Positions 1-5,509 are shown, numbered from the stretch's first letter. The stretch is DNA of 6,153 bases from Anaerobacillus sp. (GCA_007120055.1 SKOL01000593.1:1-6153); one strand, 5' to 3'. The notes: a model not told the origin generated them from the sequence alone. Made by a program: numbers and translations.

Positions 1-1099
1 AAGCTCCATCGTCATCTCTCGTAATTATAAACGGCAGCTCTTTCTTTTCATGGCGATAAATAACCCTGCTTTCGACTTCCTCTTCAATTAATGGGAACTC
101 AGGGGTTGTATCAACTTTATCTGTAATTGCTAGAAGCAATTCACGTAACCCTTGTTTCGTAATTGCAGAAATTGGGAAAACCGGGGTTTCTTTGTCTGCT
201 ATTTTTTCTTTAAAAGCAGCTAAATTCTCCTCTGCATCTGGCATGTCCATTTTATTGGCAACAATAATTTGCGGACGCTCAGTTAAACGAAGGTTATATT
301 CTTTTAACTCTTCATTTATTTTTGTGTAATCTTCATAAGGATCACGCCCTTCAATTCCCGACATATCAATGACGTGAACGATCACTTTTGTTCGTTCGAT
401 ATGTCTTAAAAATTGATGACCAAGCCCAACACCTTGATGCGCCCCTTCTATTAGCCCAGGTAAATCTGCCATTACAAAGCTTCGTCCATCTTCCACATCG
501 ACAACACCTAAGTTCGGTTTAATCGTTGTAAAATGGTATTCAGCAATTTTAGGCTTCGCTGAAGACACTACTGAAAGAAGCGTAGATTTTCCTACACTTG
601 GAAACCCGACAAGACCAACGTCAGCAAGCAGTTTTAACTCTAATGTTACATTTCTTTCTTGTCCTGGCTCTCCGTTTTCGGCAATTTCAGGAGCTGGGTT
701 CGTTGGCGTGGCAAAACGATTATTTCCACGACCGCCACGGCCACCTTTTGCGATAACGGCCTTTTGCCCGTGATGAACTAAGTCTGCAACCGTTGTTTTT
801 GTTTCTTCATCAATAACCGTGGTCCCTGGTGGAACTTTAACAATAAAGGGCTCAGAATTTTTACCGTGCTGACTTTTCGGTCTTCCGTGTTCACCGCGAT
901 CTGCTTTAAAATGGCGCTGATAGCGGAAATCCATTAAAGTTCTTAATCCTTCGTCTACTTCAAATACAACATCTGCACCGTTTCCTCCGTCACCACCTGC
1001 TGGTCCACCGTTAGGAACATATTTTTCACGACGAAAAGCAACCATTCCATTTCCGCCATCGCCACCTTTTACATAAACCGTAACCTTATCTACAAACAT
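1..1099 (-). CDS. obg: Obg/CgtA GTPase, C-terminus beyond window (partial)
   Basis: This is a ribosome-associated GTPase needed for late 50S assembly, and in Bacillus it is linked to the stress response and sporulation initiation. It is read on the minus strand from ATG at 1099, and 366 codons are open to the left edge. The N-terminal Obg fold (about residues 1-158) shows the typical glycine-rich segments ([39 protein letters not shown]). The G domain has all its motifs: P-loop GFPSVGKST (165-173), switch I with T191/T192, DLPG (212-215), NKMD (282-285) and SAI (311-313). The sequence stops in the OCT domain; the Bacillus protein has about 428 residues, so some 60 are missing. The start is fixed by GAGGTG at 1110-1105, 5 nt upstream. 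It lies downstream of spo0B in the same direction, as in B. subtilis, but across a 199-bp gap. Confidence 0.97.
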   Translation of the reverse strand, partial: MFVDKVTVYVKGGDGGNGMVAFRREKYVPNGGPAGGDGGNGADVVFEVDEGLRTLMDFRYQRHFKADRGEHGRPKSQHGKNSEPFIVKVPPGTTVIDEETKTTVADLVHHGQKAVIAKGGRGGRGNNRFATPTNPAPEIAENGEPGQERNVTLELKLLADVGLVGFPSVGKSTLLSVVSSAKPKIAEYHFTTIKPNLGVVDVEDGRSFVMADLPGLIEGAHQGVGLGHQFLRHIERTKVIVHVIDMSGIEGRDPYEDYTKINEELKEYNLRLTERPQIIVANKMDMPDAEENLAAFKEKIADKETPVFPISAITKQGLRELLLAITDKVDTTPEFPLIEEEVESRVIYRHEKKELPFIITRDDDGA

Positions 1100-1107
1100 C
1101 TTTTCAC

Positions 1108-1298
1108 CTCAAAAGTTTTTCAAATCATATTCATGATGCACATTTTACTCATTTTTAATCCCAATCCGCCTAACTCGTCATTGATGTAAAGCTTTGCGGA
1201 GGTACTTCCACTTAGACCTTTAAACTTATTTCATTTTAACCTTTTCATCCATTCAGTTATAAACCCTAGTTCATTGCCATTAAATTGCTACTCAAAAG
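1108..1298 (-). other. Long spo0B-obg spacer bracketed by an 8-bp direct repeat
   Basis: The gap between the spo0B stop and the obg start holds no credible gene; the longest readings in it are tiny and interrupted. The octamer CTCAAAAG (plus strand) occurs at 1291-1298, directly after the spo0B stop, and again at 1108-1115, where it overlaps the obg ribosome binding site. Removing one copy plus the intervening 175 bp would leave a 16-nt spo0B-obg spacing, a normal operon distance. The arrangement therefore looks like an insertion with an 8-bp target duplication. However, I found no clear terminal inverted repeats in 1116-1290, only a 5-bp pair TCCGC (1166-1170)/GCGGA (1196-1200). Origin unproven. 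Confidence 0.4.
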
Positions 1299-1844
1299 CT
1301 AATCAAGCACTATCGTTAAATAAAACTCTTCTTTACTAATATATGATTCCACTAATTTCAATCGTTCATTCCACTCACTTGAACTATCGATAAAATTTTT
1401 TATAACCTTTTCATTATGTAATTCCCCACGAAAGTCAAAGGTAACACTCGGTACGTTTTTAGCAAATAATTGGAATGTTAGCAATAAATGGTTATCTCCA
1501 TATTGCTGACAACTTTCATTTACTACATCAATAAAACGGTTGAACCAAGCAAGCAAGCTTTCCTCATATGATGAAAGGTTTTTAGTTGTTCCGACAACTT
1601 CAAACTCAACTTGAAAATGATGTCGGTTCTCCCAATTAAATACTAACAGTTGACTAGCTAATTCCGGAATTTCAAGATTCGATAGCTTACTTTCATGTTG
1701 TGTCTGGTGTATGACCTCTTGAATGATTTCCTCGACACGATCGTATTTCTTTAGTGCCAAATTACCTTTAATTAATTGGACTACATTCAACCAATCATGT
1801 CGAGAGTGTCGAAGGATTTGTAAAATGTTCCACTCCTCTTTCAT
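1299..1844 (-). CDS. spo0B: Spo0B sporulation initiation phosphotransferase
   Basis: This cytoplasmic phosphotransferase of the sporulation phosphorelay takes phosphate from Spo0F~P on a histidine and passes it to Spo0A. The 181-residue product opens with the diagnostic HSRHDW-LN-QLIKGNL block. H16 corresponds to the phosphorylated H30 of B. subtilis Spo0B, with the four-helix-bundle helix around it. It is followed by KYDRVEEII, HESKLSNL and a FNW segment, then a degenerate kinase-ATPase-like C-terminal domain ending in IVLD. The N-terminus is about 14 residues shorter than in B. subtilis (192 aa). The start is well supported: an in-frame stop lies two codons upstream, and AGGTG (1855-1851) is 6 nt from the ATG. 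obg follows downstream. The ribosomal protein gene rpmA, usually upstream in Bacillus, is absent here; instead a divergent transporter operon begins. Confidence 0.95.
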   Translation of the reverse strand: MKEEWNILQILRHSRHDWLNVVQLIKGNLALKKYDRVEEIIQEVIHQTQHESKLSNLEIPELASQLLVFNWENRHHFQVEFEVVGTTKNLSSYEESLLAWFNRFIDVVNESCQQYGDNHLLLTFQLFAKNVPSVTFDFRGELHNEKVIKNFIDSSSEWNERLKLVESYISKEEFYLTIVLD

Positions 1845-1876
1845 ATATCACACCTATTTCTATAATAAAGTTAGAA

Positions 1877-1919
1877 AAACTAAGCTTATTATCACAACCC
1901 CTAGTGAGAGCCTTAGTTT
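1877..1919 (-). terminator. Hairpin upstream of spo0B, possible terminator or attenuator
   Basis: The arms AAACTAAG (1877-1884) and CTTAGTTT (1912-1919) are perfect reverse complements. With one bulged G on the minus strand the stem extends to about 10 bp, and an inner TCAC/GTGA pair (1892-1895, 1904-1907) closes an 8-nt loop. Read on the minus strand, the distal arm runs into TTTTTCT, as in an intrinsic terminator, and the structure sits about 33 nt before the spo0B start codon. It could end transcription from an upstream gene now displaced, or attenuate a spo0B leader. The stem is AT-rich and interrupted, so the function is uncertain. Confidence 0.4.
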
Positions 1920-1963
1920 CCCTTATACTATCTTCCGACTTAACTTTTAAATCTGATACTTAA

Positions 1964-2075
1964 TGAATTTCATAATTCATGATTCTCGCCACTAAGATCA
2001 ATATATAGTTGCGTCAAAACCATTCGCAAACTATATATTACATGATGTGGCTCATTTTTGTAATTATGAAATTCA
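1964..2075. repeat. 112-bp nested imperfect palindrome, co-axial arms
   Basis: There are three pairs of inverted arms. The outer pair is a perfect 14-bp repeat, TGAATTTCATAATT (1964-1977) with AATTATGAAATTCA (2062-2075). The middle pair is GCCAC (1988-1992) with GTGGC (2047-2051). The inner pair is AATATATAGTT (2000-2010) with AACTATATATT (2029-2039), continued by GCG (2011-2013) with CGC (2025-2027) after one bulged A. All three main pairs share the same dyad axis at 2019.5, so the unmatched stretches are equal in length on both sides (10 and 7 nt). As RNA or cruciform it would form one long hairpin with an 11-nt tip. No target duplication was seen. It could be a decayed mobile element, a structured RNA or a regulatory site. 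Confidence 0.75.
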
Positions 2076-2326
2076 CTCACTGTAAAGAAAATTAAAATAA
2101 GTTCATGCTTTTACCATTTAAGCCAAAGGATATCAATAACTACAATATATACTATCACAAAAATATTCATAAACAATTTAATTCTAGTATTTCTCGTATA
2201 AAATCATTTAATTAATGTGATTATATGAATGAAAATCGATATTTGCAGTGGATTTTTTCACAAGTCTCTAAAATTCGAATAGTGATTTGCAAAAAATTTG
2301 AACATTTATTTTTTACAATGAACTCG

Positions 2327-2355
2327 TTGACAGTTTCTTTAATCCGTCATATACT
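2327..2355 (+). promoter_or_regulatory. Sigma-A promoter of the ABC importer operon
   Basis: A perfect -35 box TTGACA (2327-2332) is followed by a 17-nt spacer and a -10 box TATACT (2350-2355; 5 of 6 matches to TATAAT). A/T tracts at about 2291-2316 could act as an UP element. Transcription should start near 2362, giving a leader of about 60 nt before the ATPase gene. With near-consensus boxes and ideal spacing, repression or leader control is more likely than activation, but no known operator was recognised. Confidence 0.85.
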
Positions 2356-2375
2356 AAGAGTACTTTAATTCCGAG

Positions 2376-2400
2376 TAAAAATATATGATTTGTATTTTTA
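2376..2400 (+). promoter_or_regulatory. Inverted repeat in the operon leader, candidate operator
   Basis: TAAAAATA (2376-2383) and TATTTTTA (2393-2400) form a perfect 8-bp inverted repeat with a 9-nt centre. It lies just downstream of the expected transcription start and upstream of the GGAGG at 2409-2413. The position suits a repressor site. The sequence is pure A/T, so chance is a serious alternative and a stable RNA hairpin is unlikely. Confidence 0.3.
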
Positions 2401-2421
2401 ATAAGTTTGGAGGTTTTTTAA

Positions 2422-3267
2422 ATGGATCACGTTACAATTAAAAACGTAGAAAAAACGTTTTTCAATAAAGAAGAAAAAACATCATTTACCGTTTTTAATG
2501 ATATTAATTTAAACATAAAAAAAGGGGAATTTTTATCTCTTTTAGGGCCATCAGGATGTGGTAAATCAACTTTACTAAATATTGTTGCTGGCCTTGATAA
2601 AGCGACGAACGGTGTTGTTCAAGTCGGTTCAAAAACAATCACTGCACCTGGTCCAGACCGCGGAGTTGTTTTCCAAGAAGCTGCACTAATGCCTTGGTTA
2701 ACCGTTTTAGAAAACGTTATGTTTGGTTTAAAGAAAAAGATGAGTAAAGATGAGGCTGAAAAAAAAGCATTAGAATATTTAAAACTCGTTCACTTAAGTA
2801 AATTTGTCGGCTCATACCCTCATGAATTGTCAGGTGGAATGAAGCAACGTGTATCAATCGCACGTGCGCTTGCTATGGACCCTGAAATTCTACTTATGGA
2901 TGAACCGTTTGGAGCATTAGATGAACAAACACGATCAATGCTTCATAAAGAAGTACAGTTCATTTGGGAACAAACTGGGAAAACGATTATTTTTGTTACC
3001 CACAACATTCGCGAATCAGTAATTCTTTCAGATCGGATTATTTTAATGGGCACGAGACCTGGTGGCATTATCGGTGAGTTTCCAGTAAATCTTGAGAGAC
3101 CGAGAAAACCTTCTTCACCAGAGTTCGTAAAACTTGAAGAAGATATTATGAAGCAACTCGCTGGTGAAATCGAGAAAGTAATGAAGGAGGAAATGGGCGA
3201 TGACTACAACAGTAAGAAGGCTAGTCTTCTTTACGGCACTAATCGCAATATGGGAGAGCATATTTAG
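2422..3267 (+). CDS. NitT/TauT (SsuB-like) ABC importer ATPase
   Basis: This is the nucleotide-binding subunit that energises import by the permease and lipoprotein encoded next to it, on the inner membrane face. The 281 residues show a complete ABC core: Walker A GPSGCGKST (42-50), Q-loop Q85 in VVFQEAALMPWLTV, signature LSGGM (136-140), Walker B ILLMDEP with catalytic E161, D-loop ALD (165-167) and switch H194. The PWLTV-LENV segment after the Q-loop is typical of the SsuB/TauB/NrtD group. TTTGGAGG ends 8 nt before the ATG. The final 22 codons overlap the permease gene in another frame, and the ending LLYGTNRNMGEHI looks like a genuine tail of the family rather than read-through. The substrate (sulfonate, nitrate, pyrimidine precursor or other) cannot be told from this subunit. 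Confidence 0.93.
   Translation: MDHVTIKNVEKTFFNKEEKTSFTVFNDINLNIKKGEFLSLLGPSGCGKSTLLNIVAGLDKATNGVVQVGSKTITAPGPDRGVVFQEAALMPWLTVLENVMFGLKKKMSKDEAEKKALEYLKLVHLSKFVGSYPHELSGGMKQRVSIARALAMDPEILLMDEPFGALDEQTRSMLHKEVQFIWEQTGKTIIFVTHNIRESVILSDRIILMGTRPGGIIGEFPVNLERPRKPSSPEFVKLEEDIMKQLAGEIEKVMKEEMGDDYNSKKASLLYGTNRNMGEHI
3184..3190 (+). promoter_or_regulatory. Ribosome binding site of the permease gene, inside the ATPase gene
   Basis: AAGGAGG lies within the ATPase coding region, 9 nt before the ATG at 3200. It decides the permease start. The next in-frame methionine is residue 137, and a later start would remove the first membrane segment, so the 68-bp gene overlap is real. Confidence 0.85.
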
Positions 3268-3967
3268 ACTAAATGATATTTTTACGTTTCGAGACACTCG
3301 ATTTTTCCCATCTCCAAGTGGGGCCATCGAGCAATTATATATAGGATTCTTTCAATCTGGTATTTTAAGTAGTGCACTGATAACTAGTTTACAAAGAATA
3401 AGTGTTGGTTTTGCACTAGCGCTTATTATTGGAACTGCGCTAGGCATTTTACTTGGACAGTCAAAATTAGCTGACGAAACGATTGGTTCATTAGTTATTG
3501 CCTTGCAATCGATTCCGAGTATCGTTTGGCTTCCAATTGCTCTTATTGCTTTTGGTCAAGGAAGTACAGCTATTATTTTCATTATCGTGCTTGGTGGTAC
3601 GTGGGCTATGACAATGAATGTGCGTATGGGTATTAAAAACGTTCAACCTTTGTTAATACGTGCTGCAAGGACAATGGGTTACAAAGGTTCTGAGTTAGTA
3701 TGGAAAGTAATGCTTCCAGCTTCTATTCCCGCAGCCTTAACTGGTGCTAGACTTGCATGGGCATTTGGTTGGCGTGCATTAATGGCCGGTGAACTTTTAG
3801 GACGCGGTGGTTTAGGACGCACGCTATTAGATGCTAGAGACATGTTCAATATGGATTTAGTCATTGCGATTATGGTCATTATTTCAATCATCGGATTAAT
3901 CGTTGAATACTTAGTATTCGCTCCACTAGAAAAGAAAGTAATGACACGTTGGGGCTTGTCGAAGTAG
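3200..3967 (+). CDS. NitT/TauT (SsuC-like) ABC importer permease
   Basis: This is the membrane-spanning subunit, presumably a homodimer, of the importer. The 255 residues are the usual length for the family, with about six hydrophobic segments: near 8-22, 65-87, 97-118, 121-141, 182-201 and 218-243. The binding-protein-dependent permease motif (EAA loop) runs from RAARTMG (154-160) to LPASIP (172-177), where the ATPase docks. It is followed by the typical tail G-RLAWAFGWRALMAGELLG. The family hallmark FPSPSG lies at 36-41. It overlaps the ATPase gene by 68 bp, implying translational coupling, and is followed after 111 bp by the binding protein gene. The specificity lies mainly in the lipoprotein partner. 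Confidence 0.93.
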   Translation: MTTTVRRLVFFTALIAIWESIFRLNDIFTFRDTRFFPSPSGAIEQLYIGFFQSGILSSALITSLQRISVGFALALIIGTALGILLGQSKLADETIGSLVIALQSIPSIVWLPIALIAFGQGSTAIIFIIVLGGTWAMTMNVRMGIKNVQPLLIRAARTMGYKGSELVWKVMLPASIPAALTGARLAWAFGWRALMAGELLGRGGLGRTLLDARDMFNMDLVIAIMVIISIIGLIVEYLVFAPLEKKVMTRWGLSK

Positions 3968-3973
3968 AATTTT

Positions 3974-4001
3974 GTTTTGAGTTTTGAATTTTGAGTTTTG
4001 A
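3974..4001 (+). repeat. Four tandem heptads GTTTTGA
   Basis: Four consecutive 7-bp units run GTTTTGA, GTTTTGA, ATTTTGA and GTTTTGA, directly after the permease stop. The TTTT run before them and the GTT after look like decayed extra units. It is a short tandem repeat in the permease to binding-protein spacer. Its unit number could vary by slippage, but no effect on a promoter or ribosome binding site is visible, as it ends about 65 nt before the next Shine-Dalgarno. Confidence 0.8.
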
Positions 4002-4065
4002 GTTGTTTGGGTAATTCGAGGAAGTTTTTATTTAAAACTATATTTATAAATTAATAGAAAAGAAT

Positions 4066-4070
4066 GGAGG
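4066..4070 (+). promoter_or_regulatory. Ribosome binding site deciding the lipoprotein start
   Basis: GGAGG (4066-4070) lies inside the longest possible reading frame, whose ATG at 4064 overlaps it and therefore cannot use it. ATG codons at 4076 (5 nt away) and 4079 (8 nt away) follow. The 8-nt spacing matches the two preceding genes (8 and 9 nt), and the resulting MKKIFSV is a standard lipoprotein signal start. Confidence 0.8.
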
Positions 4071-4078
4071 ATTTTATG

Positions 4079-5071
4079 ATGAAAAAGATATTTTCAGTGA
4101 CATTATTTGCTATTTTATTAGGGGTATTAGCTGCTTGCGGATCAGATGATTCAGATACGGTATCTGTTGGTTATTTTCCAAACTTAGACCATGCCGCTGC
4201 GATCGTCGGTAAAGAAAAAGGATTTTTTGAAGAAGAAATTACAGACAAGGAATTAGACTTTATTAACTTCCCAAATGGAAATGACTTTATTGAAGCGTTA
4301 GATAACGGAGCAATTCAGCTAGGTTATGTAGGACCTGGCCCGGCAATTAACTACTTTTTAGCTGGAGGCGACATCGTTGTCATTGGTGCTGCCGCTAACG
4401 GTGCTACGTTAATTGTTGCTAGAGAAGATTCAGGTATTGAAACTTTAGATGATTTTGCTGGAAAATCATTTTGTACTCCTGGAAACGGATGTACACATAA
4501 CGTTCAGTTAGAAATTATGCTTCAAGACAGAGGATTAACAACAACAAGACGTGGCGGCGAGGTTGACCATCAACCGCGTGTAAATCCTGCAAACATGATG
4601 ATTATGTTTGAACAAGGTGAAATTGATGCAGCTGCTGCTCCAGAACCTTGGGGAACATATTTAGTTGAAGAATTTGGTGCTAAAGTTATCACAGAATGGA
4701 ATGATGTATTTTTAGGTGAAGAATTAGCTAGTGTCGTTGTTGTTACAACTCCACAGTTTTTAGAAGAAAACCCTGAGCAAGTTGACCAATTTTTACTCGC
4801 TCATAAACGTGCTGTTGAATTCACTCATGAGAATACTGCTGATACTTTAGAAACAGTCAATGACTTGCTTTATAGCTTATCACAAACAAGACTTCCACAA
4901 TCAGTATTAGAAAATGCTTGGGAGCGTATGGTTGTTACAACTGAAACACACGCTGATGCCTTACAAGCTTGGGCAACTGCTTCTTATGAATTAGACTTCA
5001 TCAATGATGAGCCAAATTTAGATGGCTTTGTTGATACATCAAGATTAGATAAGATTTTAGCTGAAAACTAA
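4079..5071 (+). CDS. NitT/TauT (SsuA-like) ABC importer substrate-binding lipoprotein
   Basis: This extracytoplasmic receptor delivers substrate to the permease and ATPase encoded upstream. From ATG 4079 it has 330 residues. A lipoprotein signal peptide has MKK, a hydrophobic stretch and the lipobox LAAC, with C20 as the lipidated residue. The mature part has the NitT/TauT two-lobe pattern: VGYFPNLDHAAAIVGKEKGFF near the N-terminus, GYVGPGPAINYFLAGG, LDDFAGKSF before the second lobe, and a FEQGEIDAAAAPEPW segment (EPW 189-191). It belongs to the group annotated as aliphatic sulfonate/nitrate/taurine binding, but the ligand is unknown. Two cysteines, C132 and C138, lie in a CTPGNGC loop that likely lines the pocket, which is odd for this group. 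The protein looks acidic. A strong terminator follows 12 nt after the stop. Confidence 0.9.
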   Translation: MKKIFSVTLFAILLGVLAACGSDDSDTVSVGYFPNLDHAAAIVGKEKGFFEEEITDKELDFINFPNGNDFIEALDNGAIQLGYVGPGPAINYFLAGGDIVVIGAAANGATLIVAREDSGIETLDDFAGKSFCTPGNGCTHNVQLEIMLQDRGLTTTRRGGEVDHQPRVNPANMMIMFEQGEIDAAAAPEPWGTYLVEEFGAKVITEWNDVFLGEELASVVVVTTPQFLEENPEQVDQFLLAHKRAVEFTHENTADTLETVNDLLYSLSQTRLPQSVLENAWERMVVTTETHADALQAWATASYELDFINDEPNLDGFVDTSRLDKILAEN

Positions 5072-5083
5072 TTATATGTTTGG

Positions 5084-5113
5084 GTCCGGCTCTTGGTGAG
5101 TCGGACTTTTTTT
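5084..5113 (+). terminator. Intrinsic terminator of the ABC operon
   Basis: The 9-bp stem GTCCGGCTC (5084-5092) and GAGTCGGAC (5098-5106), with one G-U pair and a TTGGT loop, is followed directly by seven T residues (5107-5113). It lies 12 nt after the lipoprotein stop codon and is a textbook rho-independent terminator on the plus strand. Confidence 0.95.
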
Positions 5114-5144
5114 ATTGCGACAATACTGATGTTGTGAGGTAACT

Positions 5145-5231
5145 AGTGCGTATGGGGGGAGTGTGCAGTAAAACAGTGGTTGATGTGCAAATTAGTGTAA
5201 GTGCCTGAATTCAGTGTTGGTCCTCAATTTT
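5145..5231 (+). repeat. Degenerate tandem repeats headed by AGTG
   Basis: AGTG recurs at 5145, 5160, 5175, 5194 and 5213, spaced 15, 15, 19 and 19 bp. The last three units (19 bp each) also share a late AATT-type core. Units at 5194 and 5213 agree at 14 of 18 positions when one gap is allowed, while the unit at 5175 is more divergent. This looks like a decayed short tandem array overlapping the left part of the inverted-repeat segment. The period and membership are judged by eye. Confidence 0.4.
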
Positions 5232-5373
5232 CGGTCACTGAACATCTACTAACAAGCACGCAAGATGATCTGTCGTGCCCGAACGAAGCGTCACATCACC
5301 CAAAAGGGAACGCGAGACCTTCTCGCATGCCGGACGGATATAAGGAATCAAATTATTACGCACTCCCCCCATA
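5151..5373. repeat. 223-bp segment with 13-bp terminal inverted repeats, possible MITE or structured RNA
   Basis: TATGGGGGGAGTG (5151-5163) and CACTCCCCCCATA (5361-5373) are perfect inverted repeats enclosing 197 bp. Each end is TA, so an element of 219 bp between duplicated TA dinucleotides fits the IS630/Tc1-mariner style of insertion. Inside are nested or serial pairs: TGATGTG (5181-5187) with CACATCA (5292-5298), extended by GGT/ACC-type pairing after one mismatch; TTCAGTG (5210-5216) with CACTGAA (5236-5242); GCACG (5256-5260) with CGTGC (5274-5278); and GCGAGA (5312-5317) with TCTCGC (5321-5326). By hand count it is about 48% GC, clearly above its surroundings. There is no transposase, so it is either a non-autonomous element or a branched RNA closed by the 13-bp stem. 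Confidence 0.55.
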
Positions 5374-5455
5374 ATACGAAGCAACACGCTACTGTACAGT
5401 CCCAAATTTTACTACAAATAGTTCCACCACAACGCCCCAAAATCACTCCACAACC

Positions 5456-5495
5456 AAAAACCCCTTCAACGAGCTACAAAACTCACTAAAGGGGT
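5456..5495 (-). terminator. Intrinsic terminator of hemY
   Basis: On the minus strand the arm at 5495-5482 (beginning ACCCCTTTAGTGAG) pairs over 14 positions, allowing G-U pairs, with the arm at 5473-5460 (CTCGTTGAAGGGGT). The 8-nt loop is 5481-5474, and the stem is followed by a T run (5459-5456). It starts 14 nt past the hemY stop codon. The plus strand has no T run after the stem, so it acts on hemY only. Confidence 0.92.
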
Positions 5496-5509
5496 AATCT
5501 AAATTATTT

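Larger units (their letters stand above)
1845..2421. other. Divergent intergenic region between spo0B and ABC operon
   Basis: This is 577 bp of AT-rich, apparently non-coding DNA between two divergently transcribed units. From left to right it holds the spo0B ribosome binding site, a hairpin (1877-1919), the 112-bp nested palindrome (1964-2075), about 250 bp in which I see only short AT-rich repeats (for example ATTCATA 2165-2171 with TATGAAT 2224-2230), a strong sigma-A promoter facing right (2327-2355), and a small inverted repeat in the leader (2376-2400). No rpmA remnant was recognised, although that gene precedes spo0B in B. subtilis. No clear promoter for spo0B could be picked out. Confidence 0.7.
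5114..5509. other. Convergent intergenic region, GC-richer and repeat-bearing
   Basis: This stretch lies between the end of the ABC operon and the convergent end of hemY. The only longer reading frame, plus 5265-5489, lacks a ribosome binding site, has unnatural composition and runs into the hemY terminator, so I do not call it. The region holds the inverted-repeat segment 5151-5373, AGTG-headed repeats (5145-5231), a 10-bp perfect palindrome ACTGTACAGT (5391-5400), and a G-poor, C/A-rich strip (about 5401-5464) before the hemY terminator. Confidence 0.7.

Noticed and set aside
1723..1950. Plus-strand reading frame of 75 codons antisense to the start of spo0B
   Set aside because: It mostly mirrors a well-supported gene, has no Shine-Dalgarno and shows no recognisable protein pattern.
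2000..2039. Promoters on both strands inside the palindrome (TTGCGT-17-TATATA on plus; TTTGCG-17-TATATA on minus)
   Set aside because: The -35 boxes match the consensus at only about 3 of 6 positions, and the symmetry itself creates both patterns in AT-rich DNA.
2362..2421. Riboswitch or T-box in the importer leader
   Set aside because: The leader is only about 60 nt, with no terminator, no conserved aptamer motif and no T-box sequence.
3115..3327. Minus-strand reading frame antisense to the ATPase/permease junction
   Set aside because: It is a shadow of two authentic genes, without a ribosome binding site or family resemblance.
3679..3891. Minus-strand reading frame antisense to the permease
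   Set aside because: It is a shadow frame inside the conserved EAA-loop region of the permease.
4023..4051. AGTTTT/AAAACT hairpin and ATTTATAAAT palindrome before the lipoprotein gene, as terminator or promoter
   Set aside because: They are short pure-A/T structures without a T run or a paired -35 box, as expected by chance.
4064..4066. Upstream ATG as start of the binding lipoprotein (adding MEDFM)
   Set aside because: It overlaps the GGAGG that serves the later ATGs, and extra acidic residues before MKK would spoil the signal peptide.
5265..5489. Plus-strand reading frame of 74 codons after the ABC operon
   Set aside because: It has no ribosome binding site, its composition (Thr, Gln, Pro, His, Lys) simply reflects the C/A-rich DNA, and it runs through the inverted repeat and the hemY terminator.
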